From positions 1 through 64,000 of IMG/VR virus record IMGVR_UViG_3300034374_005666: 64,000 bases of DNA, one strand, 5' to 3'. The translations under genes and the position numbers were made by a program. Shown in pieces: positions 32,201-39,279 of this stretch (the stretch's first letter is position 1; each line of letters begins with the position of its first letter). The notes below the pieces were generated by a model that saw only the letters and a list, made by a program, of their open reading frames with translations, was not told the origin of the DNA and did no database searches. The DNA comes from a virus.

Positions 32201-33253
32201 GATGGTACTAAGTTCAGTGGTACACCTAATCTGGATAAGTTAACAGTAGATGGTAACTATCCTATAGCAAACTATAATGGTACAGATTATATAGTAACTA
32301 ACAACGGTAATATTTATTCATTAGCTAATGGTAATCGCAGATGGACATCTGATGCTCAAGCGAGTATAGATGCAAGAAATAGTATCTATAGCCAAGTAGG
32401 ATATACTGAAGTACAAGAGCAGTTTAAAAATTTAACTACTATGACTAATCAAATATACTCTAAATTAAATGATAAAACTCAATCTGAAAATGTAGTTATT
32501 GATAAAGTAAATGGTAGAAAACCTGCTATTGAAAAAACATTTAAAAGAGGGGATATTTTTGAGTTTCAACTTGAACAATATCAAATTGAAAGAGTAACTG
32601 ATGCTGGTTTTGATGTTAGAAACATGCAAACAGGAGATATTGATTTTATAACAAAAGAAGACTTTAATTTAGAGAACCAATCTTCCAAACCAATAATAGC
32701 ATATAGAACAAGAGGTAATAATTTTTTAGAGGCATTAGAAAAAGATAATGCTATAGGTAATCCTTGGAATAGTAGAGGTTATGGTTTATATAAAACTGAT
32801 AGTGTAGAGCAAAGTGTTAAGGAATTTATAGCATGGATGATCGGAGAAAAACATACTGACAAACTTCAAGATTATAGACAAGAAATACTTAACAATCTTG
32901 ATAAGATGAAAGGTATTACTATTATGTACTATCAAGAACTTAATCAACCTAGTCATGCTACAGCTTTAGACTATTTGATTAATAAGTACGACTGGATTAT
33001 TCAGCCTGTACAAGAACAATCTACTCAAGAACAAACATGGGATACTCTTGATGTACAAGATATGGGTACAGAGTCTACAGTAGAAATTATAGAAACTGCA
33101 TGGTTGAATTATTCAAAGCGTATTCAAGATGCAAGAAGAGCTGCTAATTTAGAATTAACTACCTTTGAACAGTTTAAAGCTACTGCTGAAAAAATGATAA
33201 AAAATCAAGGAGTAGAGTTCTTTCAAAACAAACTAAAAGAGTGTTACTCATGA
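20225..33253 (+). CDS. Giant virion RNA polymerase polyprotein with polyvalent domains
   Basis: 4342 aa in one frame. Residues 3013-3017 read DFDID, the three-Asp Mg-binding loop of the crAss-like virion RNA polymerase, inside GLDFDIDKVYGFFNA. Further segments: alpha-helical ejection-type N-terminus (~1-750), HELVH near 972, HEAAH near 1704 (two metallopeptidase-like motifs), an ADP-ribosyltransferase-like segment from ~3806 (VYHGYK then GFYFTTDKDYAKSF), and near 4155-4255 a GNPWNSRGYG segment resembling DUF4326. Known relatives are about half this size, so this looks like a fusion with inserted domains. It is expected to enter the host and transcribe early phage genes. Stop overlaps the next start. 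Confidence 0.8.
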   Translation: MSKRRKEEVTPPTFNEVVQQLSKGRIDDTGLNQIQGRPVPQQTEFDLEETGQTWADQSATEVRDQMAANQPNSRAIANSLFQIGTTIAGDTVAGIGYLGELKDIQDIVAGTETEWGNWLTNIGDNIKEWGQDVAPVYASESAMQGFKPWDGEWWATNIPSIGSTFALMLPAAGAAGITSKLLGRAGNAAKIAGRLSSTQKVLPGISAAVTSRHIENMMEGKEVFDTVYNKAIQAGKSDPEARKIAGNAASQSYNTNYINLLTDIPQYLAAGGFFGKLAGGTGKKAIGKELLSSVGQESIEEAMQFVISKEAERTGVLDIEGKDEDGTNFGQRLTGYLQDPQLWTASFFGALGGGMFTAGSRAIEKTVDLMTTDPAERQDKAMMNLVEDAIDKGDFDQLKAAVAEMRKANPEDLGMSPEVYNKNLDKLDQLAKHAESFYSSAPAEFREEATKLGVKAKKLELDKIDTQTQIEAIKANVSDTKAFDAYMNELQLAALSNNTSKQAKEYKAQLEKSLEDVEYNKSDFAAYSSQMRQAAKKMAISSVEAMKTNEELMKYETLEGQQEIAKAKAKQAEAKAKQEYQEALAKAEQATTPEEIENSPITDEDKGRLFSEKLVQDKKNIAQAIRAIPKNSIESREQAESLADSILSETPFLNSQLDSSRRNDLVNKLLQEYGQAKTQKEVQSQQEQTPQKSSRIEEIPEGAQSYYTRRNGQREDVSKRTDANKGAGWYRQNGTRVGDSDYINEATENYFSESKQTKTSSTTGDNINKRVSTIYNNDFVSERNSVVYVGNKFKIQVFKELFKTNYIVSVAVKDSSTSTGFRVRKDMSKEFSTMDQALEYADRVASKDTLTQTSPTQKDDIEKRRREELEYWQAEDRQKKIKEGREITKKVLKNLKKKYPSTTLQGIVIRLLEKIIDFNTFAIINSEGLKLPGGKDATKFGALATGEGMAMRQDRIDALLEGNVDAVKTFIHELVHTFTKEKVGEYQMEKSGLIPGYKAKLTEKEKKALTELERIYNKVKQQFPSSTEYGLTNLDEFLAEAFSNYSFQATLKELKSEGKKTSLFKEWLNAISDLFYESLVKWSKRFNKPIPQKSEIIGILEDIMGWTEDLIGEELLKLEVTTEEINAKYDAELAFLETQVPTQQDIAEGVVDQEATDILNADPVQEIFDNKDKAEAQEEVEEQVENTTEDEPQTIGPYDNPEQGGDLLGTSREAEAEPNVAVFHDIAMAMLLPNGKYKLYGYGKPWLEYTEEQLSDYILPKVEGKSQPLKYKANNNPVPTEWQSKYLNSESNLEMVRAFAESMPDWRDREVFIEINDDTYKDNANEIKMHLIMVRDDTKKVYLGLLRNPANTADSVKLAAIREQIYAEYVAQGKPEMFRSGLTTRLSQVSTGRVWNTNQRNKPADVLGDDLIAGIGITAGETTELVTNGTDIRRGSGRVAPVNNPTAGGVYLAVDSADGGQIWYRAFTKRLDSESYIQENELPVFEEIFGYEQVTYLEAIRRLLGVAQSNPDLWKNRWSDIRNEIRSIVRFNNKGKIQPDFRANFAEFLNEKHEGSIDNYLTSLNTRFNFYGLPLQVDSRKINTGNYNELILNNRVEIDVNPDQHTHSTQFSVDLDSVELGVVEKQDFENDFEGESLDGISLQLGGEPIGTKEQAVAYLESILPNVPVHIIDKTLRIGNQEVFGYFSNAGITLLRNAGLNTAKHEAAHIVFEFGLSEREQRRLLEQAKSSFSLTKDDLDRARLALSKLNSNRTPEQYALIEKIMEEFETYTISGDTSLAGRVKSIFKRLLEYLKMVFTNRISLDGFYYRIDSGLYKNIDLSSVSSNYQPAFKLHGFRSEAERQTRVKSTVSMLDRIIKSIADVDKISIDDAYRKALADLDNVFTGDMLKYGGSIKQRIEKRATKVNKPESFNLYLSAIENADFRQSVLAKMSTRGIKVKFEPEDISTENEDAVENWQKSVFQYSQLKSMSARLRRALSVLPVLKTPTVDVLTKMAKKRPSVIVSNIKELNELDNEVNHIVSSSSIVGRRLTDSGWHRVNIDGTKHYLRDVFVPEYDDLGFIKMHEGSKIYGDLQYKLGDSASPKNMMDRLNNLQDYHYKFLLSKLDSALATELWYYVGQKNQPEFNDIVNVDGTYGIRSSGTDNVLNKILNDSFDYFSNSNYYDNGEVKNADRIKALVDKVRKSESPDAIVELNNMLFGLDNNVLLNMNVNDYLTQMTNAALAIADGNLDFNNRQFKNFFKIVAEKYPVSFQSSHINIEGEKIFEWINSSFLGKMVAKLKSGEFNWDFYRNDPMYSRLMDKGVIDPRVWAKARWSIIGGVKHNKKGAGVTYNNFSDKDSAIALYTMVKEGWYNTSILSDAPVMTAINLGKKSTTEAVNDLFELAIAEDIRNKNIDKHKSKFGRYAAEFSFFEGDEMPTKSDIQRQIKEEADKLERKFMELGLIEDGKMVIDGSTIDTSIMQNLVANYILNEAQIILMTQGDPAFYKGSADFFKRAKEVWSPGNYMDTTASYEAPDGTVTTYPSNGKYNVGILKDIEMPSPQLEEMRKALAGRDQDTIDRITAAYGYSNDKDEKGKPIVRLSDGSVVPTKNPNLADAQGIIDILTYKMRLLGENRWSHAKEFAYRLITQGISPRSKNLQTEIDAFTTDQQIRDEIKKELGSIVFQPIKPFYFAHHLLNNVLVYPVQNKDSEYLLTPMFAQGNPELESVLTKMGYTKTDTGWVLDVEGRMNGRYVDKFVFESGIKIPLGDQISTLEDIDDTKYVQFNWSDYRRQMETPANYVDTDKNFGTQIMKLIFADVETEDLLEAKREYNRLIQEDIRRSLSELKNRLYKEGELDTQAVVNILREEVLERGLSDQYIEALEENTLDAIEGVNTKLPLYHPLHSYRIEAIINSLYKNRVTKQKFLQGVALYNVSSYGLSKKPKIVYENGRIKHIQAYAPVYTKALEKYRLEDGTIDIDTIREQAPEMLEGLVYRIPTEDKYSMFHIEIIGFTDDASGGGIILPPEVTTIAGLDFDIDKVYGFFNAVDNPYDKAIASIERRIQSEFDKTDITSLTDEDWNNVFDKLYEDRAEFEAEVRQVIADDIAGKGKYEKLKRRQKQWQAKADSDNRKLELMRQVLSHKSMIENILTPGGFEQIRSVSDVVKKAQGISDDLSINKMTDIISVIRRMNTGNALIGIAANYNVARALWQGHDISLDSGFMFDGQMYTDLSSVTRNGIRPGRSIAESLAAAADNGKDPLAEFINLNTYTADLALTMLATGMSIETVALFMSQPIVKQYANYYFNNDQEEAGLPTMSEVDEEFQPHPLTTEELEKGLDEMDINAPYDPDAIVPELQLKVIENFVHYMQIAKPVSMLVGRTKIPDSGTGPTQADNVDSIVKYDEAKIPDPDLNSIAMINGATDYLRANTFMNTFYESTFPEVQEVFKSLGFPKLTRGSSFYRVMDKLKNISGDFLSANEINRLLTHFLDYLSYGFETYNPSNLVNLNETVKDQLFKYKKYLKDNNLKNDFIDRLSFKDGAIQFNGIIGVESTEETYLRNLWYEMLSNNESVDGFTVADLANNLIKYSFFRTGFRLAGKKGFSHLHPVGYYATLVDSNGQSFNQYITKQIQSNNGNDPAHDVFVEQYIRNNYRNLSYVPFVEVEQGQEPLYDPGHKQYIKTNKGLYKVNHVERTVKFIPDLGQYYQAPLDPMDIVMGAKPKEPVELFKEYYPRIPAPTSVFNKKAVPIEKVKPEIKPIIPVAQQSQPVQETTTVKPTQQPVTQSTPVQSTVKEGVSEVFNQTPKLSSIGTQEQYSQYLDTIFPDSKVKDIVYHGYKLIKDDLKIEKFDKSKAPKGFYFTTDKDYAKSFTEKYTNVKESGIISAVLNLTNPKKQKDLFRTNPKIATIENKDGFIGNDMGFEKENVFVVFEPEQVHILGSKKDIEGFKEFVNQTPVQSSSEGQQTIQKPVQTTSVSKKTGMFNPSDKTLKPGAVVTYNNKKYILWNINNANKAQLIQTDGTKFSGTPNLDKLTVDGNYPIANYNGTDYIVTNNGNIYSLANGNRRWTSDAQASIDARNSIYSQVGYTEVQEQFKNLTTMTNQIYSKLNDKTQSENVVIDKVNGRKPAIEKTFKRGDIFEFQLEQYQIERVTDAGFDVRNMQTGDIDFITKEDFNLENQSSKPIIAYRTRGNNFLEALEKDNAIGNPWNSRGYGLYKTDSVEQSVKEFIAWMIGEKHTDKLQDYRQEILNNLDKMKGITIMYYQELNQPSHATALDYLINKYDWIIQPVQEQSTQEQTWDTLDVQDMGTESTVEIIETAWLNYSKRIQDARRAANLELTTFEQFKATAEKMIKNQGVEFFQNKLKECYS

Positions 33254-36200
33254 GTTGCATAAATATATCTAGTCAGGAATTTAAAAGTCTGTTAGCTCAA
33301 ACAGGTAAAGATAGTTTTGAGTTAGAAATGGATATTGCTTTTATTCAAGATGCTAGAGGTGATGATTATATTCCAGACTTGGATAATATGAAAGCACCTA
33401 ATGGTGAACCAAGTAAGTTGTTTACTGATCTTGTAGAACAGAATAATGGTGATAAAACAAAAGCATTTGATACTTATGTTCGAGTACATGGTAAAATGTT
33501 TAGAGACTGGTTCGGTGATTGGATAAACAAACCTGAATCTGCTAGTAAGGTAGTAGACCAGAACGGAGAGCCTCTTATTGTATATCATGGAAGTGAATAC
33601 TACGGATTTGAATCTTTTGAAAAAGAAGAACTTGGTAAAAAAACAGGAGCACAATCTGCTAAAAAAGGATTCTTTTTTGCCTCTAATATAGAAGCAAGTA
33701 GAAAATATATTTCTGCTCAATTTGAAGATTTATATAAGAAGTTTTTTGACCAATTAAATTCTATTGTATATTCAGATGATGATTACGCAATGGAAAAAAT
33801 AGAAAACATTATAGAAATAGAAGAGTATAAAAAACTCAAAAAAAGAAAGTATAATGATGCTTTTAAAGCTGTAATGTTGGACGATTTGCATAAAAGTAAA
33901 AAAATATCAGAGTTAGAATATAGAAAAGAAATTGACAAACTTGAAGCTCCTTACAGAAAAGAAAATAATCTTAAAAAACTAAACAGCTTTACCGTAATAA
34001 ACAAATACAAAGATTTTATTCTTAGCGTGTTTCCAACTGATGAATACGGAATTCATTATGATAGAATATCAGGTACTCGCTTAGTTAATATGACTCCAAA
34101 TGAAATCATTAAAAGTTTTAAAAATAAAATGGAGTCTGACAGTATGTATAAAGAAGTTTTAGAGGAATTAAATAAAGATATAAAGACAGAACAAAAAGCT
34201 GTAGATCAACTGATCTATCCATTATTTTTAAATATTAAAAATCCTTTAACAAAAGATTTTGAATTTAAAAGTAGAAAAAAAATAGGTACTTACGCTGATT
34301 TGTTAAAAAGTGCTAAAGACGAAAATAAAGACGGAGCTGTCTTTAAAAATACATTTGATCCTGAAGCAACAGATGTATTTATTGCTTTTGAACCAGAACA
34401 AATAAAGTCTATAAATAATACAGGAGAATTTGATCAAACAGAGTCAAACATTTACTATGATTTAGACGCAGATGGTACAATGGCAGATACAAAGTTTGAT
34501 GCAAAACTTGAAGGTTTGTTGAATGCGTCAGGTATTACTGTAAGTAAGCAGAAAGTATATGCAGAAGGATATGAGAAACGTAATGGAGAGCCATTGTCTG
34601 TAGCTGCAAAAGCTGACTTGACTAATAGTTTGATTCAGGTAGATTATGAGAAGGCTGGAAATTTGACTTTGGCTGAAGAAGCTATGCACTTTATAGTAGC
34701 TGCTAATGAAGGAGAGTATAACTTCAATAGAGCTATGCGTTTAGTAGATAGAACTGAGGAGTGGAATAAGTATGCAGATAGTTATAGAGAGCTATATGGT
34801 AAAGATGATCGCAAGATCAGGATGGAAATACTTGGGAAAGTAGGAGCACGTATTCTTAAAGAACGTATAAATAGCCCTTTAGTTCGATATATCAAGCGTA
34901 TGTTTGATAAAGTCAAATCTATGCTGGGCAGTAAGAGTGCTGAACTTAGAGTACTACTTGATAAATACGCAAGTACATTTGTAGAGTCAGGTATTGATAC
35001 ATCTGGTCTTGAAGGTGTATTCTATGATGCTGATACAACGTATGTTAATAAAATACGTAAGTTGCAAGAGAAGTTGGTCAAAGGTCTTAAGTCTAAGTTG
35101 ACATTTGCTCAACGCAGAGACTATGACTACACACGTCTTCAAGATGCATACGATGAAATCAGAGAAGCTGAATATACAGAAGGTATGTTGAAATTTATAA
35201 GCTATATGGATGAAGATACCAATGGTATGTATGGTTATATGAAAAGAGTTGAAGCTGGTAAAGAAACACATAATTATAAAAAGAATATAGAGTTACATGA
35301 TGCAATTAAGTTCTATGAAGAATCTGTAACTAATATCAATTACTTCTTAAACAATGAATTTAGTAAGAATGAAAACTATAGTAAAGCAGATAGAAAGAAG
35401 CTCAAATCTGTAACTAAAAAAATTATCAACAGGCTTAATGCACTTGAAGCTTTCTACAGAATACAATCTAAAGAACTTACCAGAGCATTTTCAATAGCTC
35501 AGGTTAAAGACGCAGTAGGTGATACTGATTTGGCTCAGAAAGAGATTGATTTAATTAATAAAACAATCAATGAGACAGATCAGGATTTGAATAGAGCTAT
35601 GTATTGGGCAGGTAGCTTAGTACATGCTTCAGATCCTATTGTACGTTCTATACATTATAGTGTAGTTAAATCTGATACAGAAGTAGAAAACTTTAGTTAC
35701 AAACTAGGTAGAGAAATATTTGATAAGTCTGAAGAGCTTGGTGTCAAAGACATGCGTCCCTTAATGGAGAAGCAAGATGGTAAAGACACAGGCTATGCTA
35801 TAGATAAAGTTAGACATGGTGCATGGGTAAAAGCAAGGACTGAAAAGATTAAGAGTCTGAATAAAGACTATGGCTTGCCTACAGGAGATAGCTTTTCAGA
35901 TAGAGAATTGACCAGACAGATTAAGCATGAGTGGGCTTTAGCTGAAAAAGATGTAGAGAAAGCATTATCAGAGGGTAAAAAGTTAAGTGAGCTGGACTCT
36001 GATATTGTAGACATGTATAAGAAGAGAAAAGCTTACAATAAAGCATTGTATGAATGGTTTACAAGAAATACAAAAACTGTAGATAATGTAGAAGCTATTA
36101 TTGCCGAGAAGAAAAAGGTATTGACGGAAGAGAAATTCAAGCAATGGTATAGAAGCAATACTATAGAGCTTGATAATGGAGGTATAGGATATAGAAATGA

Positions 36201-38154
36201 ATTAGTTGAGCCTAGTACAGGGCAAATGTCTGACAGACGTATAGGTAAGTATTATGTACGTACTACAGATTGGACTAATCCAGACTTTAGTAATCTGTCT
36301 GAAGCTCAGATAGAAATGAGAGATTTCTTATTGAATAAGCTGGAAGAAGCAGATACTAAGCATACTAAATATAGACATAAGTTTAAGCTCCCACAGGTTA
36401 GGGCTACTATGGTAAATACTCTAAAGGATAAGAAGTTTAGAAATATTAAAGAACAACTTGCTGAAGAGTTTAGAATAGCTGAAGATGATACAGAGTATGG
36501 AGAAACTTTGACTTATGCAGATGGTACAAAAGCTCAGTTTGTACCTATATATTATGTACATGATCTTGAAAATAGTGACTTGATTAGTTCAGACTTACTT
36601 ACTACTGTTACTATGTATGGTAGAATGGCAGAGAACTTTAAGCAAAAAGCCAGTCTGGAACCTATGCACAGAACAGTACTTGAGCAACTAGGTAATCGTA
36701 AAGTAAAAGATCAGGCAGGTTTTCAGTCAGAAGCATACAGAGCTGCACAGAAGTTTATTGACATGAACACTTATGGTATGCGTAAGAACCAATTAATTGT
36801 AGGTGGAGTCAATCTGACAAAGACCTTTGATAAGATTAAACAATATGTAACTGCTAACAACCTGGTTGGTAACTTGTTCACTACTGTAGCTGGATATATG
36901 ACATCCAGTGTATACAGTAAGATAGAAGATTTGATTGGTCAGTACAGCAATCAGAAAGCTAAGAATAAAGCAGAAATAACATTTGATAAGAATATCCATC
37001 GTATGATGCTTGAGCTTAATAAGCCTAACAAAACTTCTAAGCTTGGATTATTCTTTGATGAACATGCAATTACCAGAGACAGTCAAGCTATATTCAAAAA
37101 CTTGGATATGTCCAGATTGAGTAGAGCTGCACTAAACTCAGGTATGTATTTTCAATATGAGCTGGTTAAGATCAGAGTCAGAGGTAAGCTTGCTCTTGCA
37201 TTTGCACATGATCTTAAATACGATACTTCCGAACAGAAATTTTTTACAACGAATGAACTCAAGAAAAAAGGTAAGTCAGATGCTGAGATAGACTCTATGA
37301 AAGACTATTGGCAAATGCATGATGTAGTTAATGGCAAACTTGTACCCAGACATAATGACCCAGGTATTCAAAATAGACTAACTAGAATGATAGAATATAT
37401 TGGTAACAATATAGAAGGTGAACTTAGTTCATCAGACTATGCAGCAGCTCACCAAGATGCTATTCTACAGCTTGTAATGACACATAGAGGATGGTTAGTC
37501 AGAAACATTCAGCTTAGGTTTAAGCCAAAAGGAGTTAACTATGTAACTGGACAAGAAGAATATGGTTATTACTCAGCTTTCTTTGATTTTGCAAGAACTG
37601 TATTTGCAGATAAAACTAAGCTTGCACAGCTTCAACATTATATCAATAAATGGAATGAGCTGGATAATACAGAAAGATATGCAGTTAAAAAGACACTATG
37701 GGAACTTGCATTTGTTAATGCTATAGCTACTATTGCTTTTATACTCAATGGTCTTGCTGATGATGATGAAGATAATTGGCTCAAGCAATATCTGGCATAT
37801 CAGAGCAATAGAGTACTTCTTGAAGTATCTGCACTTAATCCATTCCCTGCTGTAGCTGTTGGCCCTGAAGGAGTTAGAGTAAGACCACCTGTAGTAGGTG
37901 CTGTTAATGAGATTGTAGAAATACTCAATAGCCCTATTGCAGCTACAAGACAGCTTCAAGATCTGCAAGATATTATGTACCTGTTTAGTTCTGAAGAGAT
38001 TGAACGTGGGCCTTACGAAGGTATGACTAAAGATGAAAGAGCAATTATTAAACTAGGTATTGGTAGTAAAGGATATTATCAGGCTAGGTCTGCTGAAAGT
38101 ATTAGATCAGTTAATCAGTTTATTAAGAACAAAGCACTTGAATGGCAAGAGTAA
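33241..38154 (+). CDS. Giant virion protein with N-terminal ADP-ribosyltransferase-like domain
   Basis: 1637 aa. After a ~60-residue lead-in comes FRDWFGDW, then at ~112 IVYHGSEYYGFESF and GFFFASN, ending near residue 400 with SNIYYDLDADG. This YHGS...GxFFA order is the hallmark of the ART-like domain of phage polyvalent proteins. The remainder is a long helical protein with one hydrophobic segment near the C-terminus (FVNAIATIAFILNGL). Overlaps the polymerase giant by 13 nt and ends the + strand arm. It takes the place of the last RNA-polymerase-associated or ejection protein of crAss-like phages. Confidence 0.65.
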   Translation: MLLMSCINISSQEFKSLLAQTGKDSFELEMDIAFIQDARGDDYIPDLDNMKAPNGEPSKLFTDLVEQNNGDKTKAFDTYVRVHGKMFRDWFGDWINKPESASKVVDQNGEPLIVYHGSEYYGFESFEKEELGKKTGAQSAKKGFFFASNIEASRKYISAQFEDLYKKFFDQLNSIVYSDDDYAMEKIENIIEIEEYKKLKKRKYNDAFKAVMLDDLHKSKKISELEYRKEIDKLEAPYRKENNLKKLNSFTVINKYKDFILSVFPTDEYGIHYDRISGTRLVNMTPNEIIKSFKNKMESDSMYKEVLEELNKDIKTEQKAVDQLIYPLFLNIKNPLTKDFEFKSRKKIGTYADLLKSAKDENKDGAVFKNTFDPEATDVFIAFEPEQIKSINNTGEFDQTESNIYYDLDADGTMADTKFDAKLEGLLNASGITVSKQKVYAEGYEKRNGEPLSVAAKADLTNSLIQVDYEKAGNLTLAEEAMHFIVAANEGEYNFNRAMRLVDRTEEWNKYADSYRELYGKDDRKIRMEILGKVGARILKERINSPLVRYIKRMFDKVKSMLGSKSAELRVLLDKYASTFVESGIDTSGLEGVFYDADTTYVNKIRKLQEKLVKGLKSKLTFAQRRDYDYTRLQDAYDEIREAEYTEGMLKFISYMDEDTNGMYGYMKRVEAGKETHNYKKNIELHDAIKFYEESVTNINYFLNNEFSKNENYSKADRKKLKSVTKKIINRLNALEAFYRIQSKELTRAFSIAQVKDAVGDTDLAQKEIDLINKTINETDQDLNRAMYWAGSLVHASDPIVRSIHYSVVKSDTEVENFSYKLGREIFDKSEELGVKDMRPLMEKQDGKDTGYAIDKVRHGAWVKARTEKIKSLNKDYGLPTGDSFSDRELTRQIKHEWALAEKDVEKALSEGKKLSELDSDIVDMYKKRKAYNKALYEWFTRNTKTVDNVEAIIAEKKKVLTEEKFKQWYRSNTIELDNGGIGYRNELVEPSTGQMSDRRIGKYYVRTTDWTNPDFSNLSEAQIEMRDFLLNKLEEADTKHTKYRHKFKLPQVRATMVNTLKDKKFRNIKEQLAEEFRIAEDDTEYGETLTYADGTKAQFVPIYYVHDLENSDLISSDLLTTVTMYGRMAENFKQKASLEPMHRTVLEQLGNRKVKDQAGFQSEAYRAAQKFIDMNTYGMRKNQLIVGGVNLTKTFDKIKQYVTANNLVGNLFTTVAGYMTSSVYSKIEDLIGQYSNQKAKNKAEITFDKNIHRMMLELNKPNKTSKLGLFFDEHAITRDSQAIFKNLDMSRLSRAALNSGMYFQYELVKIRVRGKLALAFAHDLKYDTSEQKFFTTNELKKKGKSDAEIDSMKDYWQMHDVVNGKLVPRHNDPGIQNRLTRMIEYIGNNIEGELSSSDYAAAHQDAILQLVMTHRGWLVRNIQLRFKPKGVNYVTGQEEYGYYSAFFDFARTVFADKTKLAQLQHYINKWNELDNTERYAVKKTLWELAFVNAIATIAFILNGLADDDEDNWLKQYLAYQSNRVLLEVSALNPFPAVAVGPEGVRVRPPVVGAVNEIVEILNSPIAATRQLQDLQDIMYLFSSEEIERGPYEGMTKDERAIIKLGIGSKGYYQARSAESIRSVNQFIKNKALEWQE

Positions 38155-38155
38155 A

Positions 38156-38176
38156 GGAGAGAACCAATGTCTCTCC
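38156..38176. terminator. Bidirectional hairpin between convergent arms
   Basis: Perfect 7-bp inverted repeat GGAGAGA / TCTCTCC with a 7-nt loop, immediately after the last + strand stop and just before the end of the - strand arm. The + strand side is followed by TCTATTATT and the - strand side by TTTACTC; neither is a strong T run. Confidence 0.6.
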
Positions 38177-38183
38177 TCTATTA

Positions 38184-38375
38184 TTAAAGTACATTATTAA
38201 TAGCTGAATCTATTAGTCTGGCTGCAATGTAGATTATCTTTTTAAACAATCTGTACATAGGTTGTCCTATAATTATGCAGCCAACTAATAGATAAGGGCT
38301 AAATTCAAATGCAGTAAATAGCAGGAATAATCCAAATAAGATACTAATAGCTGCTATTACTCTGACTATGTTCAT
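38184..38375 (-). CDS. Small membrane protein
   Basis: 63 aa with two hydrophobic segments (~4-24 and ~28-42) and a basic middle (RLFKKII). No family. Most distal gene of the - strand arm; overlaps the secreted protein gene upstream of it by 32 nt. Confidence 0.5.
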   Translation of the reverse strand: MNIVRVIAAISILFGLFLLFTAFEFSPYLLVGCIIIGQPMYRLFKKIIYIAARLIDSAINNVL

Positions 38376-38712
38376 AAAATATCTCTCTGATTTTAATTGT
38401 TGTACTGTCTAGAATAAAATCTACTGTCTCTATACCAATAGGGTTATACTCTACAATAAACTGATTACCATAGTCTGTCACATATCTAACTTTAGTATAA
38501 AACTCTGACATATCCAGTGTATCTACACTAGCTATAGGCTGAATGTACAATACATTTTTATCTACAACTACAATTTTGGATTGTGTAATATGCACATCCA
38601 TAGATTTATACTGTATATCTCCACCCCAATCTACATAGTTACCGTGTAGACTTTGTACTTGAGCACTAGCTACTGTAGACAGTAGCGTAAAAACAAATAG
38701 TAAATATTTCAT
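38344..38712 (-). CDS. Small secreted protein
   Basis: 122 aa with a clear signal peptide (MKYLLFVFTLLSTVASAQ, cleavage expected after ASA). The mature part is beta-rich, with no Cys. Together with the membrane protein downstream, it may act at the host envelope, for example in lysis or superinfection exclusion (inference only). Confidence 0.6.
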   Translation of the reverse strand: MKYLLFVFTLLSTVASAQVQSLHGNYVDWGGDIQYKSMDVHITQSKIVVVDKNVLYIQPIASVDTLDMSEFYTKVRYVTDYGNQFIVEYNPIGIETVDFILDSTTIKIREIFYEHSQSNSSY

Positions 38713-38772
38713 ATTTAATAGTTTACATTTTTATCATAGAGAACGTATAGTATTCCTATAATTAAAATTATT

Positions 38773-38940
38773 TTAATTATCATTCATTTTCTTGTTTACT
38801 CTTTCGAGAAAATCTTTCTTGTACTCTTCAGGGTCAATACCTTTAGCTCTCATATCGTAATTAAAAGTATCTTTTACCCATTTATTTGGTACATGAAAAG
38901 GCCAGCGTCTGCTTAGCCAACGTTTAATCCATTTAATCAT
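38773..38940 (-). CDS. Small basic protein
   Basis: 55 aa, below usual length cut-offs. Begins MIKWIKRWLSRRWPFHVPNK, a Trp/Arg-rich amphipathic start, then a charged helix. ATG forms an ATGA overlap with the stop of the gene before it, which supports real coupled translation. Function unknown. Confidence 0.55.
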   Translation of the reverse strand: MIKWIKRWLSRRWPFHVPNKWVKDTFNYDMRAKGIDPEEYKKDFLERVNKKMNDN

Positions 38941-39086
38941 TGTTGTTTCAACTTTAACTCAAATTCACAATCTTCATAGCTACCTATAAAATGGTTAGTA
39001 CCATACTGTAATCTATTTATAGCATTGTATGGCACTATCTTCCACCCACTCAAGGTAGTAAGTACAAGCATATAATCTCTAGCCAT
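38937..39086 (-). CDS. Small protein, unknown
   Basis: 49 aa (MARDYMLVLTTLSGWKIVPY...). Sits between two small genes with 4-nt and 8-nt overlaps. The overlap chain is the main evidence; no motif is recognised. Confidence 0.5.
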   Translation of the reverse strand: MARDYMLVLTTLSGWKIVPYNAINRLQYGTNHFIGSYEDCEFELKLKQQ

Positions 39087-39279
39087 CATTGTTTAATGCT
39101 TTACCAATAGCAATTAACATAATACCTGTAGGAATAAAAGCCGTACAAATTATAAAATCCATAGTTGTATAACAATAATTCCAACCTACTACAGCTAGTG
39201 CAAACATACCTATTCCAGATACTATTGTTAAGTTATTTAGCAATCTTTCTTTTCTGTTTAATTGTCCCATAGGAATCAT
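39079..39279 (-). CDS. Small membrane protein, two helices
   Basis: 66 aa. Basic N-terminus (GQLNRKERLL) and two hydrophobic segments (~17-35, ~42-58). ATG 39270 (MGQLNRKE) is an alternative start. Part of the overlapping small-gene chain; function unknown. Confidence 0.5.
   Translation of the reverse strand: MIPMGQLNRKERLLNNLTIVSGIGMFALAVVGWNYCYTTMDFIICTAFIPTGIMLIAIGKALNNDG

Noticed and set aside
33241-33253. Frameshift joining the two largest genes.
   Set aside because: A normal 13-nt overlap with a clear ATG and plausible N-terminus; the second protein begins with a complete domain, so they are separate genes.
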